DNA of 64,000 nucleotides, taken from the NCBI RefSeq assembly GCF_027943255.1, contig NC_072897.1, positions 46,226,044-46,290,043 of the forward strand. Reading direction: 5' to 3'. The position numbers and the translations under genes were made by a program. The notes below the pieces were generated by a model that worked only from the letters and a program-made list of their open reading frames with translations, did no database searches and was not told where the DNA came from. Shown here piece after piece: positions 9,886 through 21,264 of this stretch (the stretch's first letter is position 1; the number at the start of each line of letters is the position of its first letter). The DNA is from Anastrepha obliqua. Lineage: Eukaryota; Arthropoda; Insecta; Diptera; Tephritidae.

Positions 9886-10373
9886 GGCATACGGTGAGAG
9901 CACTCTGAGTCAAAAAAAATGTTTACAAGTGGGACAAACTTTTCACAGAAGATCGAGAAGATGTGAATGATGACGCTCGCTCTGGACACCCCAGGACATC
10001 AACAACCGATGAAAATGTTGAGAAAGTGAAGAAAATTATTATGGAGAATCGTCGAATCATAATTAAAGAAGTTGCTGAGGACGTCGGCATATCGGTTGTC
10101 TCATGCCATGCAATATTTTTGGAAATTTTGTGCATGAAGCATGTGGCAGTGAAATTCGTTCCAAAATTGCAGAATTTTTACCAAAAATAATGTCACGCAA
10201 AACACTTGCCTTATTTACGCCTCTCATAAACAAACTAAACATGCTGTATTGCTAAAACCGCGACCACATCTTCGAGACGACTGTACCAAAAAAAAAAAAC
10301 TATAATAATCTAAAGTCCAATGTACGTAGCCCGCAAATTTGAAATATTCACCTAATTTTTTGAAGACACCTCG
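9886..10373 (+). mobile_element. 5'-truncated mariner-family deletion derivative
   Basis: The segment from CATACGGTGAGAG to GACACCTCG resembles the element at 56025-56716, with a coding remnant (NDDARSGHPRTSTTDENVEKVKK) of the mariner transposase N-terminal half. The right end GAAGACACCTCG is followed by TA (10374-10375). The left TIR is missing, and the 3' half of the gene is deleted. Confidence 0.75.
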
Positions 10374-10375
10374 TA

Positions 10376-11423
10376 CATTAGTTTCTGTACCCAGTGAGAC
10401 TTTAATTTTGCCGTTGATTGGCGGTTTCTTCGCGTTTTGTTTCTTTATTTTAAGCTTTCCGTGTGAAAAAATTTCTACACTCATTTTCACCTTCTTAATG
10501 TCCGCGGCAGATGCTGTAATATTTATTGATAATTAAAATACTGCACACGTAGATGTATTGCATATCTGATATTTTTTTTTCATATTACAACTCACACATA
10601 TGCTACGTACTAAATCTTCAACGAACTGTGACAAAATGTGGCAACTATTTATATAGCGACAATTTCCAGCGTAGTTTTTCAGCTAACTTTTCTTCAGGTG
10701 GTAAATTAGCTAAACGGTTCTCCTCTTTTTCTTCTGCTAATATGTATGGAAAACAATAAAGAGAGGTTAGTGAAAATTTATTATTTGGAGGTATGTCGTT
10801 GCTTAGTTTTGGCGAGCGCTTCTAATGCCCATTGTAATTGCACGAAATCCTCATAGAAGGGTTGGGCTTAGGAAGAAAAATTATCTAAATGAAAGTAGAG
10901 GTAAGTACTCTCTTAAGTACCTGCATTTACATACATATCACCGTAACACAAACAAAAATACAGCATTGACCAAGTTTATTATCAATGCTGGCACCTTGAA
11001 AATCAAGCAATTTGCTTAGTTAAAAGTCAGGCCCACAAATAAATAAAGAAAATTGAAAGCACTAGACAATTTAAACGCGAAGCTTAAAATGCTTTATTTA
11101 CATTTCTTGAATTCTTTGCACACGTAAATCGCCCTAAAATAAAACCCTGATTGGGACGTGATGGAAAACCAAAAGCAAAAACAAATACATGTATGTTTTT
11201 ACTTGTCAAAAACAAATAAATGTATGTTTTTACTTGTATGCGGATGCCATAACCTGTAATAAATTTGCTTTGCAAGGATGATAGATGTACGAGGTTTGTT
11301 CAAGGATGATAGAGTACATGGTTACGCCTTCCGAATTAGCACTTTTTTGCCACGCGCCTTCCGCAAAAAACAGTACTTGAAGGCTTTATATTAATTTGTG
11401 ATTATACAATTTAACACACGGCA
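10376..11423. other. No recognisable gene; short tandem duplication
   Basis: AT-rich sequence without a convincing coding frame. A motif containing TGTATGTTTTTACTTGT is duplicated in tandem at about 11180-11236. Short open frames here have no recognisable domain. Confidence 0.4.
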
Positions 11424-11424
11424 C

Positions 11425-12258
11425 ACACTGGGGATTTTTGTGCAGAGATGCGGAAAAAAGTATAGATCCCAAAAAATATTTACATTTTTACTACTAACGA
11501 AGTTGTATATATTTGTGTATGAAAAGAACATGTTTAAAAACTTTTTTTTTTAATTTTAAAAAACAATGTTTACTATAAAACAATGTTTTTTAAAATTCAA
11601 TTTTTTTTTTTTTTTTTTTAATGTAAGCCAGCAAATATTTACGCACAGGATACATGTAAGTTCATAATTCTGAATTACCCTCAAAATGTCAAAACAAAAT
11701 TAAAAGTGTTTCGTTATCATTATGCACACACTAGAAAGCGTTTAGTTATTATCATTGCCAAAAAATAATCAGTGGCGCCTGGTGGCACCTGCAATTGATT
11801 AAAACTGAAAGAGACGCTATTAAGCAACACGTTGATACTAGTTTCTGACCGTAGGTAAATGTAGCTCAACTTGCAGATCCAAGAATATGAAGGAATATGA
11901 TTTTTTTTTTTTTTCGTAAAATTAATTATAAATAGATAATCAAATGTTTCACAGTCTTTGTTCTTCCGGCTAAAATATATAAAAATATCGTACCCTAAAT
12001 GAAAAATAAAAAATTGGAAGTCGGCTCAAGCAAAAGGAAAAAAAACCACCTTGGGCTTTGAAGTTTTTTCTTAGTCAGTTCAATACTATAAAAAAATTAT
12101 ACTTTTGACATATCTATAAAAAAAAACTGTAAGTCGGAGTTTAGTAATTCTTTTTGATTTTATTGTTGGTTCTATTCTGGAATTTAGAAATACCATTAAA
12201 CATTGCGTAGGTGGTATGTTGCAAATTTGACTTTTTTCCGCTAAATCCCCAGTGTGCG
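11425..12258. mobile_element. Possible non-autonomous DNA transposon with short TIRs
   Basis: CACACTGGGGATTT (11425-11438) recurs inverted as AAATCCCCAGTGTG (12245-12258), and the similarity continues inward as GCGGAAAAAAGT on both sides. Both outer flanks carry CGGCA, a possible short target duplication. The interior is AT-rich and non-coding. This could also be a chance inverted repeat. Confidence 0.4.
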
Positions 12259-12923
12259 GCACTCTGTTTTCATTAGTTTGTTTAGTTTTAATCTCACAAA
12301 TCACTTATTGTCAAAATCGCCTATTGTACTCAATTTGCCTTGAGGTTTGCTCCTTTACAATGGTGAACAGCGTTGACACTTCAGAATTTATTTTTCTACC
12401 AAAATTGAACCAAAAGAGCCCTCAGCCTACCAAAATTTAATTTGTATTAAAAGTTTGAGTTAAATAAATAAAAACAAAGAATTTCCAAAAAAAAAAAAAT
12501 AATCAATTTCGTTGAATACATTAATATGGTTATTTTTTAAACTAAATTAAAAAAATTTATAATGTATTTATACAATATTTGTATAACATTTTAGATATCA
12601 AGTTGTAAACCAATGCAGTACATTTAATATGGGGCAGCTTATTATACTGCATTAAATAAACTTATAATGTATAAATACAATATTATGTATCATATGTTTC
12701 AAAGATCACGTTTTGCTGGCTGGCCACACATAGAAAGCCTTAGTCGTATGCATTATTTTTTTACATAGCATAATATTATTTATAGTAACAAAGTCTAACT
12801 AATTTCTCTGCTTAGTTTTAATGAGTGTAAGTTCGGAAAATTTTCGCTCGGTAGCAGCGGAGCTCTGTGTAAGTGAAATTAAGTTGAATACAAAATTTGC
12901 AAGATTATTGAAATAGAACTATT
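12259..12923. other. AT-rich region without a gene
   Basis: No coding frame is recognised. Two similar AT-rich blocks (TTATAATGTAT...ATACAATATT) occur at about 12555-12590 and 12660-12690, a diverged internal repeat. Confidence 0.35.
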
Positions 12924-12940
12924 TTAACACGTTGACTGCC

Positions 12941-13007
12941 GCGCCGGCACCCATTGCCCGGCGCATGGCTTTTCAATGGCGCCGCGCCGGGCAATGGGTG
13001 CCGGCGC
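12941..13007. repeat. Perfect 24-bp GC-rich hairpin near the MITE end
   Basis: The arms 12941-12964 and 12984-13007 are exact reverse complements (arm starts GCGCCGGCACCCATTGCC), separated by a 19-nt loop. The GC content contrasts sharply with the AT-rich surroundings. Confidence 0.97.
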
Positions 13008-13272
13008 ATTGTTTTTGGTGTAATATTGCGTCAATTATATTTTCTGTCGTTTGATTTTAAAATTGAAAACATATAACAGGATATATATATATAATGTATG
13101 ACAATTCAAATATAAATATGATGAAATGATTTCAAGATTTCATATAGTATTAAAAATGAAGTATTTCAATAATATACATCAAATACGTGTATTATGTATA
13201 TGTATATAAAAAAATAAATAAACTATATGGCTGTTTTTATTTGATGGATGGTATTAAAACAAGAAATACATA

Positions 13273-14585
13273 CTACTGTGGGCAAAAAGTAAGGTGAATT
13301 TATTTGTCAAACCTCGCGGGATTAAAATTTCGCTCTAGTTATTTTTTTCGTGAGTTGGCAGCACTGTTAATAACATCTGGGCCAACTTTCATGTGAACGT
13401 CATTATCAGTAATATATTTACGCTTGTGTTTACCAAACGACCAAGAGTGCATTTTTCGATTTTTACAATGTCTGATTTGATTGAGCAGAGAAGTGCCATC
13501 AAATTTTGTTTGCGGAATGAAATTTCGGTTGCGGAAACGTTTAGCGAATTGCAGAAGGCATTTGGTGATTCGACCATGTCGCAGAAAAATGTTTATAAGT
13601 GGTACAAAGACTTCAACGAGGGTCGAGAACGTGTTGATGACTTGGAGCGCTCCGGACGACCATCGACGCCAACAGATGACCAACACGTCAATAAAGTGAA
13701 GGAGTTAGTGCTCAAAAATCGTCGGTTGACTGTTAAAGACCTTACTGATATGATCGGAATAGCAGAAGGATCTGTGAAAACCATTTTGAAAGACCATTTG
13801 GGCCTACGAAAAGTCAAATCTCGTTTGGTACCGAAAACTCTCAATTTCTTGGAAAAAAGTCGTCGCGTTGATGTGTGTGAAACAATGCTTTCAGACTATC
13901 AGGACAAGCTCAAATGCATCATTACGAGAGATGAGACTTGGATTTATGCTTACGACCATGAAACAACCGACAAATCAAGCGAATATCGTGCTAAAGGCGA
14001 GGACAGATCGAAAAGAGCACGTCAAAGTCGTTCAAAAATAAAGGTCATGATGACAGTTTTTTTCGATTTTCGTGGTGTGGTGCACTATGAATTCCTTCCA
14101 CTTGGCCAAACTGTTAATAAGGAATATTATTTGAGCGTTATGCGTCGTTTACGTGAAGCAATTCGTCTAAAAAGACCAGAATTATGGGCCAACAACTCTT
14201 GATTTTTGCATCACGATAATACACCGTCTCACACTGCACTCGTTCTTCGTGACCATTTCGCCAAAAATTCCACGCATATCGTTCCGCAACCACCGTATTC
14301 GTCTGATTTGGCTCCGTGTGACTTCTGGATATTCCCAAAACTCAAGAGACCACTCCGGGGAACGCGTTTCGAGGCGATTGAGGAGATAAAAGCTGAATCG
14401 AAGAAGGTGCTGATGGCTATACCGGAAATGGACTATTTGGCATGTTTCGGGGATTGGAAAAAGCGTTGGCATAAGTGTATTTTATCGAGAGGGGATTATT
14501 TTGAAGGGGATGAAATCGATTTACAAGAATAAATAAAGATTTTTCATTTAACAACCAAATTCACCTTACTTTTTGCCCACAGTAG
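13273..14585 (+). mobile_element. Near-intact mariner transposon
   Basis: The TIRs read CTACTGTGGGCAAAAAGTAA at the left end, with the same sequence inverted at the right end. TA flanks both sides (13271-13272, 14586-14587). The length of 1313 bp is that of full mariners. It contains one transposase gene with a single in-frame TGA, and lies inside the piggyBac-type MITE. Confidence 0.95.
13468..14532 (+). pseudogene. mariner transposase with one nonsense codon
   Basis: The likely start is the ATG at 13468 (MSDLIEQR), the usual length-matching start for the family. The open frame before it is not part of the protein. Domains: paired-like helix-turn-helix (residues about 1-110; FSELQKAFGD, YKWYKDFNEGR, RSGRPSTP), then the catalytic DDD core: TRDETW, HHDNTPSH and PYSSDLAPCDFW, with 34 residues between the last two Asp (D,D34D). 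A TGA at 14200-14202 sits between NNS and FLHHDN, where the family normally has Trp, consistent with a single TGG to TGA change. No frameshift is seen, so the copy is probably young but inactive unless the stop is read through. Confidence 0.93.
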
Positions 14586-14817
14586 TATATGTGATGCACA
14601 CTTGCGGCGCTGTGTGATAACCAGCAAATTTCGCTCGGCAGTCAAAGTGTTAAACCATTTTTAATTGTGCTAACCTCGCGTCAAAACAAAAGTGCTACTC
14701 AATTTAAGTAAATCCCACTGTGTAACAATCTTGTCTGGAGCACAATCCACTAGATTTTGAAATCAAGGAAACAAGTGTCAAATATTTATAAGAAAGATTG
14801 TTATACCTTGTTATTAA

Positions 14818-15135
14818 CCCTTTGCACTCGAGCGGCGCCGATATGGCCCCCAGCCGATTCGAAGTGGCAAGTCAGCGGCGCTGCTGCGGCGCCCGAGTGT
14901 TTTAAAACTTTAAATCGAACTACGCTGCTACGACGCTATGGTCTTTTGTAACTGGATCTCCTTATTTACAATATGCGATAAGATAGTTTTCCCGGAAGTA
15001 GTGAAATTTTATTATTTATATACGTTTGTTTGCTTATAAATGTTTTTCAATTACTTGTAATGTGTTAGCCGAATTTAGCCGAAATCGTCTCCAGTTGCTG
15101 GTTCGCGCAAGCGAAAAGGCCTCGAGTGCAAAGGG
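14818..15135. mobile_element. Second piggyBac-type MITE, 318 bp
   Basis: The ends CCCTTTGCACTCGAG (14818-14832) and CTCGAGTGCAAAGGG (15121-15135) are perfect inverted repeats flanked by TTAA on both sides (14814-14817, 15136-15139). The interior is non-coding, with GC-rich subterminal parts. The TIR differs from the neighbouring TTAA MITE, so it is another subfamily. Confidence 0.92.
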
Positions 15136-15421
15136 TTAAATCTAAAAGTTTTAAATCTTCTCTGCCGAATTCAAATCTTAATTTGATTTGCGGCAATAAC
15201 TCTATATATAAAAGGAGAATCTTTGACTTAACTTCGATTACTTCGTCAATACTCAAGCCACTTTCCATAAATGCCTTCGTTTTAATTCCAACAAAAAATT
15301 TTGATGGAACTTTATGATTTTCTTTTTCGTTAAAATTAATGTCAATACCTGTCCCTAACTGATCCTGCCGTATAAAGTTGCTCAAAATCAATAGAAAGTT
15401 GGATTTAATACTTGTATACAA
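15136..15421 (-). pseudogene. Unrecognised protein remnant, perhaps hAT transposase
   Basis: A minus-strand open frame of about 95 codons outside the MITE reads VPSKFFVGIKTKAF, then VKSKILLLYIELLPQIKLRF. The pattern resembles the middle of hAT-type transposases but is too short to be sure. The TTAA MITE is inserted within its continuation. No domain can be defined. Confidence 0.3.
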
Positions 15422-15698
15422 ATATGGTCATTGTGAACACTCTGATTGAAAGTTTTTATTCAAGTTATTAATAATTGGTAAAAGATAAGTTCAGAAAAGA
15501 AAATAAGCCGTTAACTTCATAAACACATAAAATTAAATGCAGCCTCAAGCAATCCCATTGCTCCAAATTTCGGGCAATTACTCCTTCTAACGATAGCCAC
15601 CTTGTTTGGAAAACTCCCAAAATTTTGTCCGGCTTTTCCGTGCACTATTCTTGGAACTCGCTAAGCTCTGTGATTCGCTTGGGACTATGAGTATACAA
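15422..15698. other. Short region without a recognised gene
   Basis: AT-rich sequence between the protein remnant and the rosa-like element. No coding or repeat structure is recognised. Confidence 0.35.
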
Positions 15699-16221
15699 AA
15701 GGGTTTTCAATAACAGGTGTTATTGGTGAATAGATTGCGCTATCGAGAGATGATTAACGATTTTTTATGGCCTTAATTGGATGGTATTGATTTGGAGAAC
15801 GTTTATTTTCAACAAGACGGCGCTACGTGCCACGCAAGCAACGAAACCATTAATCTTTTACGGAAAAAGTTTCCGGTCCGTGTTATCTCTCGATGAGGTG
15901 ATCACAATTGGCCACCGAGATCTAGATAATTAACACCTTGACTTTTTTCTGTGGGGCTACGTAAAAGACACAACAACCCAGGGTCGATTCAAGACCTCAA
16001 AGATGGAATTCGTGAGGCTATCGAGGACCTAGGGCAGCCACTTTGCAATTCGGTTATGGAAAATTTCATGAAAAGGATATTGTCGTGTAAGCATGGTCAT
16101 TTGCCTGATGTTATTTTCCACTATTAACTTCTTTATAATGAAATAAACATGCGATCATTTATATTAAAAAATAGTATTTTGTTTTTATATATAAAAAAAA
16201 CACCTCTGTTTGGAAAACCCT
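15699..16221 (+). mobile_element. rosa-like (Tc1/mariner superfamily) deletion derivative
   Basis: The ends AGGGTTTTCAATAACAGGTG and (inverted) CACCTCTGTTTGGAAAACCCT form imperfect TIRs. A transposase remnant starts near 15790: FQQDGATCHASNETINLLRK, a broken stretch, then LDFFLWGYVKD. These are the second and third catalytic blocks of a rosa-like/DD41D transposase. The N-terminal half is deleted and stops interrupt the rest. Confidence 0.72.
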
Positions 16222-16394
16222 ATATATTTCGGGAGAGAAGTTCCATAGAGTTAGGTAGCATTTTAAAAGCATAATTGCATTATAAATGTAGAGAATTGCA
16301 TGTGCGTTTTACGCGAAAAAATTTCTGTTTCAGCCTTTAATAAAGCTTTAATTCTACCAATATCACCAGATTTTACATTCGCGCTATCTGTGGC

Positions 16395-16480
16395 TATATT
16401 ATATATATATATATATAATTGGCGCTACACCCTTTTTGGGTATTTGGCCGAGCTCCTCCGAAGTTTTTTCATGTGCCTTT
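16395..16480 (-). repeat. SINE 3' tail fragment
   Basis: An AT microsatellite (16397-16418) followed by GGCGCTACACCCTTTTTGGG and TTGGCCGAGCTCCTCC, the reverse complement of the SINE tail found in full near 42200-42270. The body is truncated. Confidence 0.8.
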
Positions 16481-16738
16481 TTTGCAACGTATTCAGTCAA
16501 TTGTGTTGCCTTCGTTCTACCGCATTTGAGAAGCTTTGTAATGGACAGCATTCCGCCATTAAAGCCGAGAGATAATCCATTAAATGAGATGGCAGATTAT
16601 GTGTAATGCAAAACATCACTGAGGCAAGGTCCGCATTCCGCAGTGTTGCAGTTTGGTTTCTTCTAAATCAACATATTTTTAATGCTTTTATGATTCTTCT
16701 TGGCCTCGTAGCTTTCCGTGTGAAAAGTACTCTTCTCG

Positions 16739-19700
16739 CAGCATAGCATATCGGCTACTGCTCTTTTATGCCGCAGTCAAGCGAAACTGCACACAAATCC
16801 TCACATAATATTAATTCAAGAACCGTGAGTAGAGACAATTATCGTCTCAGCTTATTTTCCTTGCGACTCCATTCTCTCTCCCCCTACGAGGGAGTTTATG
16901 GAAGTTGTAAGATATTCTGAATCAATGGGACTAGGTCTAATTGTAATTTGTGACGCAAATTCACAGAACACACTCTGGGGTAGCACAAAATGTAACTTTA
17001 GGGGGCATAAACTCATGGACTTCATTCTGTCATCTCGCTTGGTCATATAGAAGGTCCGACTTTTGTGACCAGCAGAAGGCAGGAAGTGATTGATATGACA
17101 TTATCTAACGATAAAATATTAGATCATATCACTGGTTGGAAAGTACTCGATAAAGATTCCCTGTCGGGCCATCGTTATGTAGAGTTCGGGCTTGCGGCCG
17201 AGACAATCTCGACCCCAGCAGGCCAGAATCCTCGAAAAGCGGATTGGACACGATATGAGGATCTCACTTAAGAGGAAATCCGTGATGTTGTCAAACTCCG
17301 GACAATAACTGCGATTGAAGAAGTCACAAACTCATTGGGGCGAACTTTGAATGTGTGTTCTCGTCATTCGAAAACTTTAAGTCCCCAGGACCCGATGCCA
17401 TTTACCCAATCATGCTCAAGCGAGGCGGAGAACAACTAGTAAAGGCTTTGAAAAGAATCTTTACGGCATGTCTTGCGCATGCTTATGTTCCACAATTGGG
17501 GCGTTTGGTGAAAGTTGTATTTGTCCGAAAGCCAGGCAAGGACAGCTATGCTTTACCAAAAAGTTTCAGACCTATAAGCCTGACATCGTTTATGCTTAAG
17601 GGTCTGGAACGTATAGTGGAGAAGCACATTAGGACGAGGGTTCTAAGTCGAAACCCTCTCAACGTCAGCCAAATGCCTATCAAAGTGGGAAATCTTGTGA
17701 ATCGGCTCTGCACGAGTACGTTAGCATAATCGAAAAAGGGCTGGAAACAAGGGAGTACACTCCTGGTGTGCTTGTGGGCATTGAAGGAGCTTTCGACAAT
17801 GCTACCTTTGACTCTATGTGTTCTTCTATCAGAAGTCATGGAGTAGAAGAAATCATTGTCAGATGGATCCACTCTATGCTATCCAAAAGACTGCTTACCA
17901 TGGATAGAGAAAGCGATGAAGGAGTCAGGGTTGAGGTTAAGAAGGGTTGCCCACAAGGCGGTGTACTCTATCCCCTACTTTGGTGCTTCGTGGTGGACTC
18001 TCTTCTTAATGATCTGCAGGAAATTGGACACATCCAAGCCTACGCAGACGATGCATGCGTACTAATCTCAGGACGATCACTTGAAGTTATATGCAATAAA
18101 ATGCAGGTAGCTCTAAATAAGATTGAGTATTGGTGCGAATTGCATGGTCTTTCGGTGAATCCTACAAAAAGTACCTTAGTGCTTTTCACTAGAAAACGCA
18201 ATACATAAGGCCCGTTACTACTCACATTGAAAGGAGTAACACTACAACTGTCTTCTGAGGTTAAATATCTAGAAGTAATCCTCGATAGTAAACTTACCTG
18301 GAAGAAGCACGTCGAGGAGAAGGCCCCTCGAACACTAAAAGTCCTAAGACCGGCGATAGTACACTGGCTGTACATCACCCTGATTAGACCCATTATTACA
18401 TACGTCTCTGTAGTATGGTTGAAAGCCACAATGGTTAATTCCAGAGTAAAACCCCTAAACAGGCTACAGAGAAGTGTGTGCTTGGGTATCACAGGTGCCA
18501 TGAGCACGACATCTGGTGCCCGTAATACCATTCTGAACTTGCAACCTCCAGATCTTCAAATTCGAAAGGAAGCAATGAAGGTGGCGTACAGGCTTCAGTT
18601 AAACAGAGTCTGGGGAAATAAAGTAAGCACTGGCCACTGTCAGATATACCACCAGTTATCGGAGCGGTGCACACTGTTCTCGATGCCAGTGGACAATCGG
18701 GAGCCTGTCGATAGCTTCGGTAGAAAGTATGATGTTTTGATTCCAAATAGATTTCAATGGTTAAGTCCAGATAACCTATTAACGGGATACCAGCACACTT
18801 TCTATACCGACGGATCCAAAACCAGCGATGGAAGCGGATCTGGATGGTACATAGAAGACACTAAGTACTCCTATGCCACAGGACAGAAGTCCTGCCTTAC
18901 GGAAGTCTATGCCATCTTGAATGTGGCGTACTGGCTAATTGAGAAAAAGTGGCGGGGCAACAGTATTGGACTTTGTAGTGAAAGTCAAGCTGCACTGAAA
19001 GACCTTGCTAACCCACGCTGCTCTTCGAAGTTAGTCGGTGAATGTAAGACAAAACTGCAGAGTGTTGCAAAACACAACAAAGTTAGTCTTATTTGGGTGC
19101 CTGGACATTGTGGTATTGCAGGGAACGAGTTAGCTGATAAATTGGCAAATGAAGGCTCTGCAAGTATGCCACTAGGCCCTGAAACCTTTCTAGGTGTCAA
19201 TTCCGCATCGATTCAACTATGGATTGACGACTTCATGAGGTCTACTCACAGAGGTCGTTGGTCTGAGTTGAACTCGTGCAGAGTAGCCAAGTGCCTTGTG
19301 AAAGAACCAAACAGTAAAACAGTAACCTTCCCCTAAAACTCAGCAGGAAGGACCTGAGAGTACTGGTGGGTGTAATCACAGGGCACAACGTCTGTGGTTG
19401 GCATATGGCTACTATGGGGATCGTAGGCAGCTAAATATGCCTATCCTGTCTTGAGAATGACGACAATGCGGGGCATTTTCTCTGTAGCTGTCCTGAATTT
19501 TCCAGAATCAGACTTAGGATATTAGGTTGTGATACACTGAGTATGGAGAAAGTTCATACTCTTCCTCTACCGGATCTCTTAAAATTCATCAATGAATCCA
19601 AGAGATTTGTGGAAGAGTGATCTGAAACTAATTCATCCGTTTTTACCATCCACCTTTTACCTTTCCTATCTATATTCTTTCTACTGATATCTATCCGGGT

Positions 19701-19769
19701 GTAGTACAATGGTCTACTGACTGAGTGCTTGGACTTGTCCAACCCCCCACAAATCTAATCTAATCTAAT
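16739..19769 (+). mobile_element. 5'-truncated Loa-like LINE with 12-bp target duplication
   Basis: Bounded by identical copies of GTACTCTTCTCG (16727-16738 and 19770-19781). The 3' end is a short (TCTAA)n array just before the right copy. It encodes endonuclease remnants, reverse transcriptase and RNase H. An RNase H after the RT and the KGCPQGGVL block suit the Loa/Bilbo clade; the related I clade is the alternative. Frameshifts and stops show it is dead. Confidence 0.88.
17060..19336 (+). pseudogene. Loa-like LINE ORF2: endonuclease end, RT and RNase H
   Basis: Former polyprotein for target-primed reverse transcription, now in several frames. 17065-17271 holds the C-terminal endonuclease (SGHRYVEF). 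17355-17729 holds RT blocks 0-3 (SPGPDAIYPIMLK, FRPISLTSFMLKGLERIVEKH). 17768-18208 has the RT core (KKGCPQGGVL, then AYADDACVL, the YADD active site). 18227-19336 has the thumb (VKYLEVILDSKLTW) and an RNase H with TDGSK, ESQAAL and IWVPGHCGIAGNELAD. A frameshift near 17730 and a stop near 18206 break it. The usual Phe in AFDNA is retained, but the block reads GIEGAFDNA where family members have D(I/V)EGAFDN. Confidence 0.88.
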
Positions 19770-19781
19770 GTACTCTTCTCG

Positions 19782-21264
19782 TGATTTTTTAGATACGTGT
19801 AATGATTTAAACTACTTTTAGAATATTCGACGTAAAATGAGCATCCATCTTTTTATTGCAGCCAGTCAAACATTTGGAGCCACTCGCTTCGGAATATCCT
19901 TTTTGAAGGCTGCTTATCAGTTTGATCACTGTAAATAACAAATCACCTTAAAAAAAGTTAAACTATTTATTTATACGTATGTATTATATATAACTTTTAC
20001 CGGCAACAAATTTCAGTGCGGCTCTCAGTGCACGCTAACCCATCAGTTCTCGGCGTTTTATTTATATATCTAAATTTTCTAACAAAAGAACTGTTATTTT
20101 GAGCGTTGTGCTTGTCAAATTTCCTTCTTACAAATTGTATGTGCTAGAAGGAGATAACTTATCTAACTTACTTAGACATTTTCTTTTTTATTACATTTCT
20201 TTAAGCACAGGACTGTTACATACACAGATATCTTAGAAACTTTCGTAGAGAAAATTCTGTAAAGTAAAATTATATTGAAAAATAATAATAAATGGGTTTT
20301 CCTACCAAAAATTACAACAAACCAACTAACCTACTAAAATTAATTTTTAAGAAACAAAGAGCATTTTCCAAAACTTATGTTTACAATGTAAAAGTCTCGC
20401 ATCGATACTGTATAAATCCCATATCTCTACAATACATATGTAAAATATTGATACTTTTTAATGTTATGCCTTGCAACTCTGTTGACGGTTTAGAACATTT
20501 TATTTACTTTGAGTATTAAGAATTATATATAAAATAAAATAGTCTTATAATGATAAAAACAATTTGATTAAAACTTACCTTTCTTCGTTTTCCGCCATTT
20601 TTTGTATATGTACACATATTACATCAGCCTTTTTAATGCTACCTTCGTTGCTTTCTTATTGCGTATAGAGAATATCAACGATACTTTTAGGAACACAACA
20701 CATCGCCAAAGTTTCAGGGTTGTGTTTAGAAACATGACACTTTGTAAGAACACAAAGCAACAGACGTTTTGGAAAACGCCCAAAACTACCAATTATGACC
20801 CGGCAACGCTGATAGTGAAAAAGAAATTTGTGAGGGGAGCTTTGGCTGTCACGTCGAAAGAAAGATTTGGCAGCCGAATTCTACACGATCATTTCGCAGG
20901 TACACACTCGTTCAATCAGTCGTTGTTCAGATCATAGATGATTAGATGCGAAACTCTTTTTCTTATGAGCGCAATAAAATAGGTGCATTTCTTATAACAT
21001 TCGTCAGTAATGCCACACCAGAAGAAATATTGAATGGGTATTTTTTAAACAAAAATTGGGAAATTTTAGTTTGCCCACCACCATTGAAGTTAGTATTTAG
21101 TGCGCGGTTCTCCAGTAGCCTTATATCACCCGTATACATCCACATATAATAAAAATAAGAAAAATCTATATAAAATACATACCTAAATAAGCAAAAAGCT
21201 TTAAACTTTTTAAAATATCTCAAACTCAAATTCCCTTATCTACGCTTTTCAACCATAAAATATT
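19782..21264. other. No recognised gene
   Basis: AT-rich DNA with several short open frames. One at 20602-20937 (111 codons) is the longest but shows no domain I recognise and no relation to the surrounding elements. Nothing else can be supported. Confidence 0.4.

Larger units (their letters stand above)
12928..14649. mobile_element. piggyBac-type MITE (TTAA target) split by a mariner
   Basis: The outer ends are inverted: CACGTTGACTGCCG at 12928 and CGGCAGTCAAAGTG ending at 14649 (one internal mismatch). TTAA lies directly outside on both sides (12924-12927, 14650-14653), the target of piggyBac elements. The left end carries a perfect 24-bp GC-rich inverted repeat. A mariner of 1313 bp with its TA duplication sits inside, so the MITE itself is about 0.4 kb and non-coding. 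Confidence 0.82.

Noticed and set aside
20602..20937. 111-codon open frame as a host gene.
   Set aside because: No recognisable domain, no repeat relation, no convincing start context; comparable frames occur by chance.
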